A DNA stretch of 11,821 bases, taken from NCBI GenBank assembly GCA_902476765.1, contig CABSEJ010000104.1:1-11821 (forward strand), in the 5' to 3' direction. The notes under the pieces were generated by a model. The model did not search any database. It had not been told where the DNA came from and worked only from the letters and a program-made list of their open reading frames with translations. The first letter of the stretch is position 1. Each line of letters starts with the position of its first letter. This stretch comes from an uncultured Blautia sp. (GTDB taxonomy: Bacteria; Bacillota; Clostridia; Lachnospirales; Lachnospiraceae). The position numbers and the translations under genes are program-made. Of this stretch, positions 5,519-11,821 are shown piece by piece.

Positions 5519-6865
5519 ATGATGGAAAAAATGGATTGGAAACCATATTTGCAAAGGGAAATCAAGTGTTCCTGCGGAAAGACTCACATATGCGATATTG
5601 AAGAAATTCTGATTGAAGATAATGCGATAAAAAAATTACCGGAAATTTTAGGACGGCACAGTTATCAGAAATTATGTGTGGTTTGTGATGTACATACAGA
5701 AAAAGCTGCAGGTTTTATGGTTTATGAGGAATTAGAAGCTGCAGGATATTCCTTTAAAAAGGTTGTCTATCAGGATGAAGAATTAGTGCCGGATGAAAAT
5801 GCTTTGATTTATCTTTTTACAGAGGTTCCGAATGACTGTGATTTAATTATTGCAGTGGGAAGCGGCACAATCAATGACTTATGCCGTTATGTCAGCTACA
5901 AAATGAAGATAGATTATTATATTGTGGGAACAGCACCGTCCATGGATGGCTATGCGTCCAATGTTTCTCCGCTGATTATCCGTCATTTAAAAACCACTTA
6001 TGAAGCAAAACCTGCCAGAGTAATAATCGGGGATTTGAATATTATGGCAAAAGCACCTCTCCATATGATTGCAGCAGGTGCCGGAGATATATTGGGAAAA
6101 TATGTATGCCTTACGGATTGGCAGCTTGCTCATCTGGTAAATGGGGAGTATATTTGTCCGGAAATTATGGATTTGGTTCGTCAGTCTATTCAAAAGGTAG
6201 CAGATAACGCAGGTAAGGCGGCTCAGAGAGAAAAAGAGGCTATTGCGGCCATTATGGAAGGTTTAGTTTTAAGTGGAATTGCAATGAGTTATATTGGAAA
6301 TTCCAGACCGGCATCGGGAAGCGAACACCATATGTCTCATTATTGGGAAATGATGTTTCTCTTGGACCAGAAACCAGACCCGCTTCATGGAACAAAGGTG
6401 GGAATCGGTACGGTTATGGCCATTCGTCTCTATGAAATGTTACAAGCAAAAAGAGGCAGTCTATTTCCGTTAGAAGCACCAGCCTTCCAGCTTCCTGAAT
6501 GGGAAAAGGAAATTCAGCAGGCCTATGGACCTGCTGCACCGGGAGTTTTAAAATTAGAAAGAGAAATCGGAAAAAATTCTGATAAAGAGGTAATTGGCCG
6601 GAGAAAGAGAATTCAGGAAAAGGAAGACGAGATTTTCCAGGTAATCCAGCAGCTTCCAAAAGCGGAAAGTATTATAGAACTTTTAAAATCTATGGAAGCT
6701 CCTTATTATCCTTCTCAAATCCATGTTTCTGAGAAAGTTTTTAAACGGGGAATCTATTATGCTAAGGATTTAAGGAATCGTTTTGGGCTGCTCCAGGTAT
6801 TGTTTGACCTGAATCTTCAGGAAGAGTTCAGCCGCAAGCTTATAGAAGAAGTATACAAAAATTGA
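5519..6865 (+). CDS. egsA: sn-Glycerol-1-phosphate dehydrogenase, EgsA/AraM family
   Basis: A member of the iron-containing alcohol dehydrogenase superfamily, glycerol-1-phosphate dehydrogenase branch. Characterised members reduce dihydroxyacetone phosphate with NAD(P)H to sn-glycerol 1-phosphate; Bacillus AraM/EgsA is a Ni-dependent example. The 448 residues start with the cysteine-containing KCSCGKTH segment (16-23). They then show the nucleotide motif GSGTINDL (114-121), TAPSMDGYAS (138-147), and metal ligands Asp190 (AGAGD), His270 or His271 (GSEHHMSHYWEM) and His290 (LHGTKVGIGT). It is longer than the roughly 390-residue Bacillus protein; the extra length is mainly a charged helical stretch near 325-400. 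AGAGGT precedes ATG 5519, and a second ATG follows immediately. The downstream epimerase-like gene is 53 nt away, so one transcript is likely. Its product pathway here is not known. Confidence 0.9.
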   Translation: MMEKMDWKPYLQREIKCSCGKTHICDIEEILIEDNAIKKLPEILGRHSYQKLCVVCDVHTEKAAGFMVYEELEAAGYSFKKVVYQDEELVPDENALIYLFTEVPNDCDLIIAVGSGTINDLCRYVSYKMKIDYYIVGTAPSMDGYASNVSPLIIRHLKTTYEAKPARVIIGDLNIMAKAPLHMIAAGAGDILGKYVCLTDWQLAHLVNGEYICPEIMDLVRQSIQKVADNAGKAAQREKEAIAAIMEGLVLSGIAMSYIGNSRPASGSEHHMSHYWEMMFLLDQKPDPLHGTKVGIGTVMAIRLYEMLQAKRGSLFPLEAPAFQLPEWEKEIQQAYGPAAPGVLKLEREIGKNSDKEVIGRRKRIQEKEDEIFQVIQQLPKAESIIELLKSMEAPYYPSQIHVSEKVFKRGIYYAKDLRNRFGLLQVLFDLNLQEEFSRKLIEEVYKN

Positions 6866-6918
6866 CGCCGGAAAGCCAGGATTCAATAAAACAGAAAGTC
6901 CAAAGGAGATCGTACGAA

Positions 6919-7818
6919 ATGAATAAGACAATAGAAAACCAGTATTTAAGAATAGAGGTTTCTTCAAAAGGAGCAGAGCTGCAGAGTATTTTCCATAAGC
7001 AGATGGGAAAAGAAATTTTGTGGCAGGGAGAAAAAGAATTTTGGAACAGACGCTCCCCTATTTTATTTCCTAACGTAGGACGCCATTATGAGAATTATTA
7101 CCTTTACAAAGGGAAAAAATACGATACGGTTCAACATGGATTTGCCAGGGATATGGAATTTAGCTGCGTAGAGGAGAAAGAAGATACCTTGGTCTACCGT
7201 TTGCAGGATACCCAGGAAACCAGAGCATATTTCCCCTATGCTTTTTCATTGGATATTACTTATTGTTTGAAAGAAAATACATTGGAAGTGGATTGGAAAG
7301 TAAAAAACCCCAATGAAGAGACCATGTATTTTACTATTGGGGGACATCCGGGATTTAATGTGCCGATTTTAGATAATACGGCTCAGACAGACTATAAGCT
7401 GCTGTTCCGGGGATGTGAGCATTTAGAATACCATTTGGTTCATGGAATGGAGGGAACTGCGGATAAAGACAAAGCGTATACCTTATCTCTGGAACCTGTG
7501 GGTGAATTCCAGGGGTGTGCTGTGACAGAGCATATGTTTGATAAGGATGCGTTGATTTTTGATGATTCTCAAATTGATTGGGTAGCCATCGGTTATCCTG
7601 ACGGAACTCCTTATGTTGCGATGAAATGCCAGGGATTTACTAATTTTGGCATCTGGTCTCTTCCTCATGCACCTTATATTTGTCTGGAACCATGGATGGG
7701 AAGATGTGATGATTACGGTTTTTCAGGAGAAATTTCCGAGAAGCCGGATGTTATAGCCTTAAAGGCTAAGGACACGTTTAACCACTCCTATGAAATTGCT
7801 GTCTATGAGAAGAAGTAG
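6919..7818 (+). CDS. Aldose 1-epimerase-like protein (galactose mutarotase superfamily, LacX-like)
   Basis: The 299 residues form the beta-sandwich mutarotase fold that interconverts alpha and beta anomers of sugars. Visible landmarks are ILFPNVGR (48-55), His73 in VQHGFARD, His143 in IGGHPGFNVP, and Glu257 in CLEPWMGRCDD, the last in the position of the catalytic base. The overall pattern (KGAELQSI near the start, W-x-G-R-x-D-D-x-G at the end) is that of the LacX-like subgroup, whose substrates are mostly untested; some related proteins act on hexose-6-phosphates or non-galactose sugars. The ATG at 6919 follows AAAGGAG at 6902-6908; a longer in-frame reading back to 6862 has no ribosome site and overlaps egsA. 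No terminator is visible after it. Confidence 0.88.
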   Translation: MNKTIENQYLRIEVSSKGAELQSIFHKQMGKEILWQGEKEFWNRRSPILFPNVGRHYENYYLYKGKKYDTVQHGFARDMEFSCVEEKEDTLVYRLQDTQETRAYFPYAFSLDITYCLKENTLEVDWKVKNPNEETMYFTIGGHPGFNVPILDNTAQTDYKLLFRGCEHLEYHLVHGMEGTADKDKAYTLSLEPVGEFQGCAVTEHMFDKDALIFDDSQIDWVAIGYPDGTPYVAMKCQGFTNFGIWSLPHAPYICLEPWMGRCDDYGFSGEISEKPDVIALKAKDTFNHSYEIAVYEKK

Positions 7819-7846
7819 AACTGAAAATATATCCTGTAAAAATCTA

Positions 7847-7876
7847 TTGACATGTTTATCAAGAATGTGATATAAA
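7847..7876 (+). promoter_or_regulatory. Promoter of the T-box-trpB unit
   Basis: A perfect TTGACA (7847-7852) and a good TATAAA (7871-7876), 18 nt apart. Transcription would start about 15 nt before T-box stem I. Confidence 0.78.
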
Positions 7877-7894
7877 TGTTTTAGTTGAATAAAC

Positions 7895-8180
7895 CGTTGA
7901 AGAAGAGTAAGTACCTTCTAAAAATGTTTTTCATTGTTTTGTGGTCTGAGTACAGAGAGCTGCAGCAGGTGGGAATGCAGTGTCAGCCGTAGAAGGGAAT
8001 GGGCTTCTGAGGGCGAGCAGAACAGATTAAGTTAGTATGTGAGCCGGAGAAAAAACTCCGTTATAAAATGTAGCATATGCAGTATGCTGTGAGTGGATAT
8101 GTAAGTATCAATTTGGGTGGCACCGCAGGATTTAAACTCTTGTCCCATGAAAGTTATGTTTCGTGAGGCAGGAGTTTTTT
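7895..8180 (+). promoter_or_regulatory. T-box riboswitch specific for tRNA-Trp
   Basis: Stem I begins with GAAGAAGAGTAAGTA (7899-7913), containing the specifier-loop AGTA bulge. CCTTCT (7914-7919) pairs with AGAAGG (7991-7996), and GAAG (7899-7902) pairs with CTTC (8004-8007). The loop between holds GAA-TGG, so the specifier codon is TGG (8000-8002), tryptophan. CAGAGAGCTGCAGCAGGTGG and the following GAATGCAG form the conserved distal part. The T-box GGGTGGCACCGCAGG (8115-8129) has TGGC, which complements a tRNA 3' end with discriminator G (GCCA), as in bacterial tRNA-Trp. Uncharged tRNA-Trp would stabilise the antiterminator and switch trpB on. Confidence 0.93.
8134..8180 (+). terminator. 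Leader terminator of the Trp T-box
   Basis: A 19-position stem pairs 8134-8152 (AAACTCTTGTCCCATGAAA) with 8159-8177 (TTTCGTGAGGCAGGAGTTT), with one mismatch and several G-U pairs and a 6-nt loop. It is followed by more T. Its 5' arm adjoins the T-box, giving the usual mutually exclusive terminator/antiterminator choice. Confidence 0.92.
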
Positions 8181-8189
8181 TGTTCTATG

Positions 8190-8217
8190 GGCGGAGAATC
8201 CTGCAAAGCAGGATTCT
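8190..8217. repeat. 28-nt repeat copy 2, in the trpB leader
   Basis: Identical over 28 nt to 2745-2772, including the AGAATCCTGC/GCAGGATTCT hairpin. It is preceded by TGTTCTATGG (8181-8190), which resembles the TGTTCTATAGG that opens the palindrome at 2641. It is followed by ATATTTAATATTC instead of a T run, so it is unlikely to terminate here, which fits its position inside a leader that must be read through. Confidence 0.8.
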
Positions 8218-8343
8218 ATATTTAATATTCTACAGGAAGGCCCTCTGAATTGCCCTGTGATGTCAAAGGGAAGCAAAACGAAACAGAACGCAAAAGGAAA
8301 TCATAAGCATCACTAACAAAGGTTATAGAAAGGAGAATGCGCT

Positions 8344-9735
8344 ATGGAGAACGCAAAAAAGGAAATCCCTTATAAAATTTATCTGGAAGAGAGTGAATTG
8401 CCAAAGCAGTGGTATAATATCAGGTCTGACATGAAGAACAAACCGGCTCCTCTTTTAAATCCCGGAACTTTAAAGCCCATGACAGAAGAAGAATTAGGTC
8501 AGGTATTCTGTGAGGAATTGGTAAAGCAGGAGTTGGACAATACTACAGCTTATATTGATATTCCGGATGAAATCCGTAATTTTTACAAGATGTACCGTCC
8601 CTCACCTTTGGTACGTGCTTACTGTCTGGAGGAGAAGCTGGGAACCCCTGCTAAGATTTATTATAAATTTGAGGGTAATAATACCAGTGGAAGCCATAAA
8701 TTAAATTCTGCTATTGCCCAGGCCTATTATGCCAAAAAGCAGGGCTTAAAGGGTGTGACCACAGAGACAGGAGCAGGACAGTGGGGAACAGCTCTTTCTA
8801 TGGCTTGCGCTTATCTTGGCTTAGACTGTCAGGTATATATGGTTAAGTGTTCTTATGAGCAAAAACCTTTCCGCAGAGAGGTTATGAGAACTTATGGTGC
8901 TTCTGTAACACCATCTCCTTCCGAAACAACAGAAATCGGAAGAAAAATTCTGAAAGAGCATCCGGGAACATCAGGAAGTCTGGGCTGCGCTATTTCTGAA
9001 GCAGTGGAATGTGCTACAAAACAGGACGGTTACCGTTATGTGCTTGGAAGTGTATTGAATCAGGTATTGCTTCATCAGACGGTTATTGGTCTGGAAACTA
9101 AAACTGCTTTGGATAAATACGGAGTAGTGCCGGATATGATTATCGGCTGTGCCGGAGGCGGTTCTAATCTGGGCGGATTGATTTCACCTTTTATGGGAGA
9201 AAAGCTGAGAGGCGAAAGAGATTACCAGATTATTGCAGTAGAGCCGGCCTCTTGTCCAAGCTTTACCAGAGGCAAATTTGTCTATGACTTCTGTGACACA
9301 GGAATGGTGACACCTCTTCAGAAAATGTACACTCTGGGCAGCAACTTTATTCCTTCTGCAAACCATGCAGGAGGGCTTCGGTACCATGGTATGAGCTCTA
9401 TTTTATCTCAGCTTTATCATGATGGGCTGATGGAAGCCCGTTCCGTAGAGCAGACCTCCGTATTCCAGGCAGCAGAGCAGTTTGCCAGAGTAGAAGGAAT
9501 TCTGCCGGCTCCGGAAAGCGCTCATGCTATTCGTGTGGCCATCGATGAGGCCTTAAAGTGCAAGGAAACAGGAGAAGCCAAGACCATTGTCTTTGGACTG
9601 ACCGGAACAGGATATTTTGATATGTATGCTTATGAGAAATTTAATGACGGTAAAATGTCTGATTATATTCCTACAGACGAAGATTTAGCAGCAGGCTTTG
9701 CAGGAATTCCTAAGTTCCCGGGCAATGAGATTTAA
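8344..9735 (+). CDS. trpB: Tryptophan synthase beta chain, TrpB2 type
   Basis: A 463-residue PLP enzyme that makes L-tryptophan from indole and a serine donor. The PLP lysine is Lys119 in SGSHKLNSA. Glu141 is in TETGAGQWGTA, and the PLP phosphate loop is GCAGGGSNLGG (268-278). Length and details (the PLVRAYCLEEKLG region, KIYYKFEGNNTSGSHKLN, CSYEQKPFRREVMRTYGA) place it in the TrpB2 subgroup rather than the shorter TrpB1 that pairs with TrpA. Some TrpB2 enzymes are reported to work without TrpA and to prefer O-phosphoserine; whether this one does is not shown here. No trpA or other trp gene is adjacent, so indole salvage is plausible. AAAGGAG sits 8 nt before the ATG. Expression is governed by the upstream Trp T-box. 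Confidence 0.94.
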   Translation: MENAKKEIPYKIYLEESELPKQWYNIRSDMKNKPAPLLNPGTLKPMTEEELGQVFCEELVKQELDNTTAYIDIPDEIRNFYKMYRPSPLVRAYCLEEKLGTPAKIYYKFEGNNTSGSHKLNSAIAQAYYAKKQGLKGVTTETGAGQWGTALSMACAYLGLDCQVYMVKCSYEQKPFRREVMRTYGASVTPSPSETTEIGRKILKEHPGTSGSLGCAISEAVECATKQDGYRYVLGSVLNQVLLHQTVIGLETKTALDKYGVVPDMIIGCAGGGSNLGGLISPFMGEKLRGERDYQIIAVEPASCPSFTRGKFVYDFCDTGMVTPLQKMYTLGSNFIPSANHAGGLRYHGMSSILSQLYHDGLMEARSVEQTSVFQAAEQFARVEGILPAPESAHAIRVAIDEALKCKETGEAKTIVFGLTGTGYFDMYAYEKFNDGKMSDYIPTDEDLAAGFAGIPKFPGNEI

Positions 9736-9838
9736 TCAGATATTACGTTGTAAGCTGCTAAGCTGCCAGGTATCAAATTCGTAATGCCGCTGAGCAGCGG
9801 GGCATTGACCCGGCTTAAAATATAATTTATACACGGTG

Positions 9839-9867
9839 AAGGAGAGGGCTGGGGCCTTCTCCTTTTT
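9839..9867 (+). terminator. Intrinsic terminator after trpB
   Basis: AAGGAGAGGG (9839-9848) pairs with CCTTCTCCTT (9855-9864), with one G-U and a 6-nt loop. The T tract is TTTTTCGATTTTTG. Confidence 0.88.
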
Positions 9868-9939
9868 CGATTTTTGTTTTTTGCCGGTGGAGTATAAGAA
9901 AATTTTTATTTGTTTCTGCATGACGGAAGAATTGTGACA

Positions 9940-10004
9940 TATAAATGTGTTATAAATGCTATAAATAATATAAATGATTTAAATGCTATAAATGCTATAA
10001 ATGG
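9940..10004. repeat. 9-bp tandem repeat array (TATAAATGC type)
   Basis: Units start at 9951, 9960, 9969, 9978, 9987 and 9996, exactly 9 nt apart, and read TATAAATGC, TATAAATAA, TATAAATGA, TTTAAATGC, TATAAATGC, TATAAATGG. A further TATAAATG lies at 9940. It sits 50-100 nt upstream of the next promoter and may be an A/T-rich upstream element or simply a slippage-prone minisatellite. Confidence 0.85.
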
Positions 10005-10030
10005 GTGATAAACGGCAGGTAACTCAACTC

Positions 10031-10059
10031 TGGAAAAGAAGGGAATTTCAGAGTATAAT
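10031..10059 (+). promoter_or_regulatory. Probable promoter of the reductase / two-component unit
   Basis: TATAAT at 10054-10059 is a perfect -10. The -35 at 17-nt spacing, TGGAAA (10031-10036), is weak (4 of 6 to TTGACA), so an activator or the A/T-rich upstream tract may matter. Confidence 0.6.
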
Positions 10060-10062
10060 AGG

Positions 10063-10096
10063 GATGATTCAGTAAAACAGATGATTCAGTAAAACA
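10063..10096. repeat. Perfect 17-bp tandem duplication in the 5' leader
   Basis: GATGATTCAGTAAAACA occurs at 10063-10079 and again immediately at 10080-10096. It lies between the -10 element and the ribosome site of the reductase gene, starting about where transcription should begin. Confidence 0.92.
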
Positions 10097-10117
10097 TTGG
10101 AAAGGATGGACAAAAAT

Positions 10118-10684
10118 ATGAAGGTATTATTGTTAAATGGAAGCCCCAGAAAAGAGGGATGTACTTACAGGGCACTTACAGAGGTGGCCAGGACTTTAAA
10201 TGCACAGGGAATTGAAACAGAAATATTCCAGGCCGGAAAGCCGGATATGGAGTGTGTAAAAGAAGGCGCTCAGAAGATGAAGGAAGCGGATGCTTTGGTG
10301 GTAGGCTCTCCGGTATATTGGGCTTCTCCCAGCGGACAGATTATTGAATTTATGGATAAATTTTGTTCTTTGGCCGGGAAGGACATGTATTTCAAACCTG
10401 CGGCAGCCGTAGCTTCTGCCAGAAGAGCAGGGACCACCGCTACTTTGGATGTGCTGATAAAATACTTTACCTTTCATCAGATGCCGGTGGTATCGTCTAA
10501 TTACTGGAATATGGTCCACGGAAATACACCGGAGGAAGTAGAGCAGGATTTAGAGGGACTGCAGACTATGCAGGTTCTGGGAAATAACATGGCCTGGCTG
10601 TTAAAATGTCTGGAAGCAGGGGAAAAAGCAGGAATTTCCCAGCCACAGCAGGAAGAGAAGATTAAGACGAATTTCATTCGGTAA
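10118..10684 (+). CDS. Flavodoxin-fold NAD(P)H-dependent FMN reductase family protein
   Basis: A 188-residue flavodoxin-like protein. MKVLLLNGSPRKEGCTYRAL at the start is the FMN-phosphate loop (SPRKxGxT), and ALVVGSPVYWASPSGQIIEFMDKF (59-82) is the second flavin-contact region. The C-terminal part with YWNMVHGNTPEEV and the final TNFIR is typical of Clostridia homologues. Many relatives have about 20 more residues with a C-x-x-C-x-x-C-like segment after strand 2; here the chain goes straight from IFQAGKPDMEC to KMKEADAL, so that segment is absent. Substrate unknown. The start was set at ATG 10118 with GGAAAGG at 10099-10105; an in-frame TTG (10097) and ATG (10106) overlap that site. A two-component-type gene begins 18 nt later and is probably co-transcribed. 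Confidence 0.88.
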   Translation: MKVLLLNGSPRKEGCTYRALTEVARTLNAQGIETEIFQAGKPDMECVKEGAQKMKEADALVVGSPVYWASPSGQIIEFMDKFCSLAGKDMYFKPAAAVASARRAGTTATLDVLIKYFTFHQMPVVSSNYWNMVHGNTPEEVEQDLEGLQTMQVLGNNMAWLLKCLEAGEKAGISQPQQEEKIKTNFIR

Positions 10685-10702
10685 AATATAGGACAGAGAA
10701 AA

Positions 10703-11821
10703 ATGGAAACCATTTTGGTAGTGGAAGATGAAAAAGATATTTCCCAGATGCTGTGTGTATTCCTGGAAAGCGGGGGATACCGTCCGGTGCCGGCCTTTGA
10801 CGGGGTAACGGGACTGCAGCTTTTTTGTCAGGAGGCGCCGGATTTAATTATCCTGGACCTGCTGCTGCCAACACTCGATGGCTTTTCCTTATGGACGGCA
10901 GTGCGGGAAAAATCAGATGTACCTGTTATTATGCTCACGGCTCTTTCTGATGAGGAGAATCAGCTGAAGGGCTATGACCTTTTGGCGGATGACTATGTGA
11001 CAAAACCCTTTTCCATAGGAATTTTATTGAAAAAAGTGGAGGCTTTGCTGAGAAGGCAAAGAAGGGCTGGAAAGGAAATCGTAAGCTATAAATCAGTCAT
11101 TCTGGATAAGGATAGTTACAGGGTGACGGTAGAGGGAAAAGAAATTTTCCTTACAGGAAAAGAGTTTGAGCTTCTCTATCTTCAGGTCTGCCGGGAAAAT
11201 GATTTAAAACTATTGGTGCAAAATTATATTTCCTTTAGGCAGGAGGAGATTCCCGGATTTGACCAGGCTTCTTATGGCATGACCTGGGAGGAGGCTCAAG
11301 AATTGTGGGAGCCACAGGATTCTGGGGAAAATTCAATGATAATCAGCGGCAGGTCGGGGGAATTTATCCTTGAAATGATGGACAGTGGTGCAGGACAATG
11401 TTCGTTTATGGCGGCTTTCTCTGATTTCGGCCCCTATTACTTCCTTTTTATGATTCAGGAGGATTTCACCACAAAGGCATTTCTGGGAAGAATGATACAA
11501 ATACTTCCGTTTATTCTTCTTATTTTATTGTTTTTTGCAGCAGCTGCTTCTATGGCTTACGCCAGATTTATCAGCAGACCCATACTGCAGATGGCCAGGG
11601 CAGCCCAGGCTATGTCTCAATTGGAATGGGAAAAAACCGGGACTGAAATCCGGCGAAAGGATGAGATAGGTTCCCTGGCCCGAAGCATCCGCCTTACAGC
11701 AGAAAATCTGGAACAGGTTCTGAAAGAGAGAGATGCTTCCAATAAAAAACTGCAGGAAGAACTGGAATACCAGAAACAATTAAAACAGGAGCAGAAGGTG
11801 TTTTTTGCCTGTGCTTCTCAT
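10703..11821 (+). CDS. Response regulator-histidine kinase in-frame chimera (3' end outside window)
   Basis: One open frame of 373 codons runs to the window end. Residues 1-118 are a complete receiver domain: acidic pocket Glu8-Asp9, phospho-acceptor Asp52 (LIILDLLLP), Thr79 and Lys101 (VTKPF). Residues 127-160 begin an OmpR-type winged helix (up to LTGKEFELLYL), then the sequence switches at about 160-163 (near base 11183) to kinase-like sequence. The kinase part has a sensor-domain remnant (163-258), one membrane helix (264-286), HAMP (287-340, with ISRPI and KDEIGSLARS), a coiled coil (336-365) and FFACASH, whose His373 is the expected phospho-acceptor and the last codon in view. The recognition helix and the kinase's first membrane helix are missing. 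AGGA at 10690-10693 is the ribosome site. It may be a deletion product, a pseudogene, or an assembly join. Confidence 0.85.
   Translation, partial: METILVVEDEKDISQMLCVFLESGGYRPVPAFDGVTGLQLFCQEAPDLIILDLLLPTLDGFSLWTAVREKSDVPVIMLTALSDEENQLKGYDLLADDYVTKPFSIGILLKKVEALLRRQRRAGKEIVSYKSVILDKDSYRVTVEGKEIFLTGKEFELLYLQVCRENDLKLLVQNYISFRQEEIPGFDQASYGMTWEEAQELWEPQDSGENSMIISGRSGEFILEMMDSGAGQCSFMAAFSDFGPYYFLFMIQEDFTTKAFLGRMIQILPFILLILLFFAAAASMAYARFISRPILQMARAAQAMSQLEWEKTGTEIRRKDEIGSLARSIRLTAENLEQVLKERDASNKKLQEELEYQKQLKQEQKVFFACASH

Larger units (their letters stand above)
7819..8343 (+). other. 525-nt gap holding promoter, T-box leader, terminator and a repeat
   Basis: The gap before trpB has no gene but is almost fully used: promoter 7847-7876, T-box stem I from about 7899 to 8008, T-box 8115-8129, leader terminator 8134-8180, repeat copy 2 at 8190-8217. 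The last 125 nt (8218-8343) show only a weak ACAGG/CCTGT hairpin (8232-8236 with 8254-8258) and the trpB ribosome site. Confidence 0.85.
9736..10117. other. Gap after trpB: terminator, 9-bp repeats, promoter, 17-bp duplication
   Basis: There is no gene here. In order it holds a bulged hairpin at 9783-9806 (AATG-CCGCT with AGCGG-GG-CATT), the trpB terminator at 9839-9867, an A/T-rich 9-bp tandem array at 9940-10004, a -10-like TATAAT at 10054-10059 and a 17-bp tandem duplication ending at 10096. Confidence 0.8.

Noticed and set aside
9736..9921. 61-residue minus strand ORF after trpB
   Set aside because: It runs through the trpB terminator hairpins and T tracts; the low-complexity Lys-rich sequence is a by-product of these.
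9940..10004. CRISPR array
   Set aside because: The 9-nt units are contiguous with no unique spacers, so this is a simple tandem repeat.
11525..11779. 84-residue minus strand ORF
   Set aside because: It is antisense to the HAMP/coiled-coil part of the kinase frame and has no family features.
10703..11821. Two separate genes (regulator then kinase) rather than one frame
   Set aside because: Codon-by-codon reading shows no stop between the two parts, and neither the end of the winged helix nor the kinase N-terminus is present in any frame.

Overview
The window looks like chromosomal DNA from a Gram-positive anaerobe of the class Clostridia, most likely a Lachnospiraceae relative. This is inferred from A/T-rich genes with AGGAGG-type ribosome binding sites, the gene order obgE-yhbY-nadD-yqeK-rsfS, a lexA gene divergent from a YneA-like LysM protein, and a T-box leader. 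No mobile-element, rRNA or tRNA gene is visible.

Region 1 (1-2500, + strand) is a tightly packed housekeeping operon: the C-terminal part of the ribosome-assembly GTPase ObgE, the CRM-domain RNA-binding protein YhbY, NadD of NAD synthesis, the HD-domain hydrolase YqeK and the ribosome silencing factor RsfS. It ends in a strong intrinsic terminator. Region 2 (2509-2780) has no gene. It is a run of hairpins including a perfect 19-bp palindrome, and its last 28 nt recur in the leader of the trpB gene.

Region 3 (2860-4038) is an SOS module: lexA on the minus strand and, divergently, a small membrane-anchored LysM protein that resembles the division inhibitor YneA. Two good and two weaker LexA boxes lie between them. 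Region 4 (4299-7818) holds a LacI-family regulator, an sn-glycerol-1-phosphate dehydrogenase (EgsA/AraM family) and an aldose-1-epimerase-like protein, probably one small sugar- or lipid-related locus.

Region 5 (7847-9867) is a self-contained tryptophan unit: promoter, T-box leader with a UGG specifier and a UGGC acceptor-binding sequence (both matching tRNA-Trp), leader terminator, a TrpB2-type tryptophan synthase beta chain, and a terminator. Region 6 (9940-11821) starts with a 9-bp tandem repeat array, a promoter and a 17-bp tandem duplication. These lead into a short flavodoxin-like reductase and then a reading frame cut by the window end. That last frame joins a response-regulator receiver domain and the beginning of its winged helix, without a stop, to the back half of a sensor histidine kinase (sensor remnant, one membrane helix, HAMP), ending exactly on the expected phospho-accepting His. 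It looks like an in-frame deletion chimera of an adjacent regulator/kinase pair and is the most unusual object in the window.
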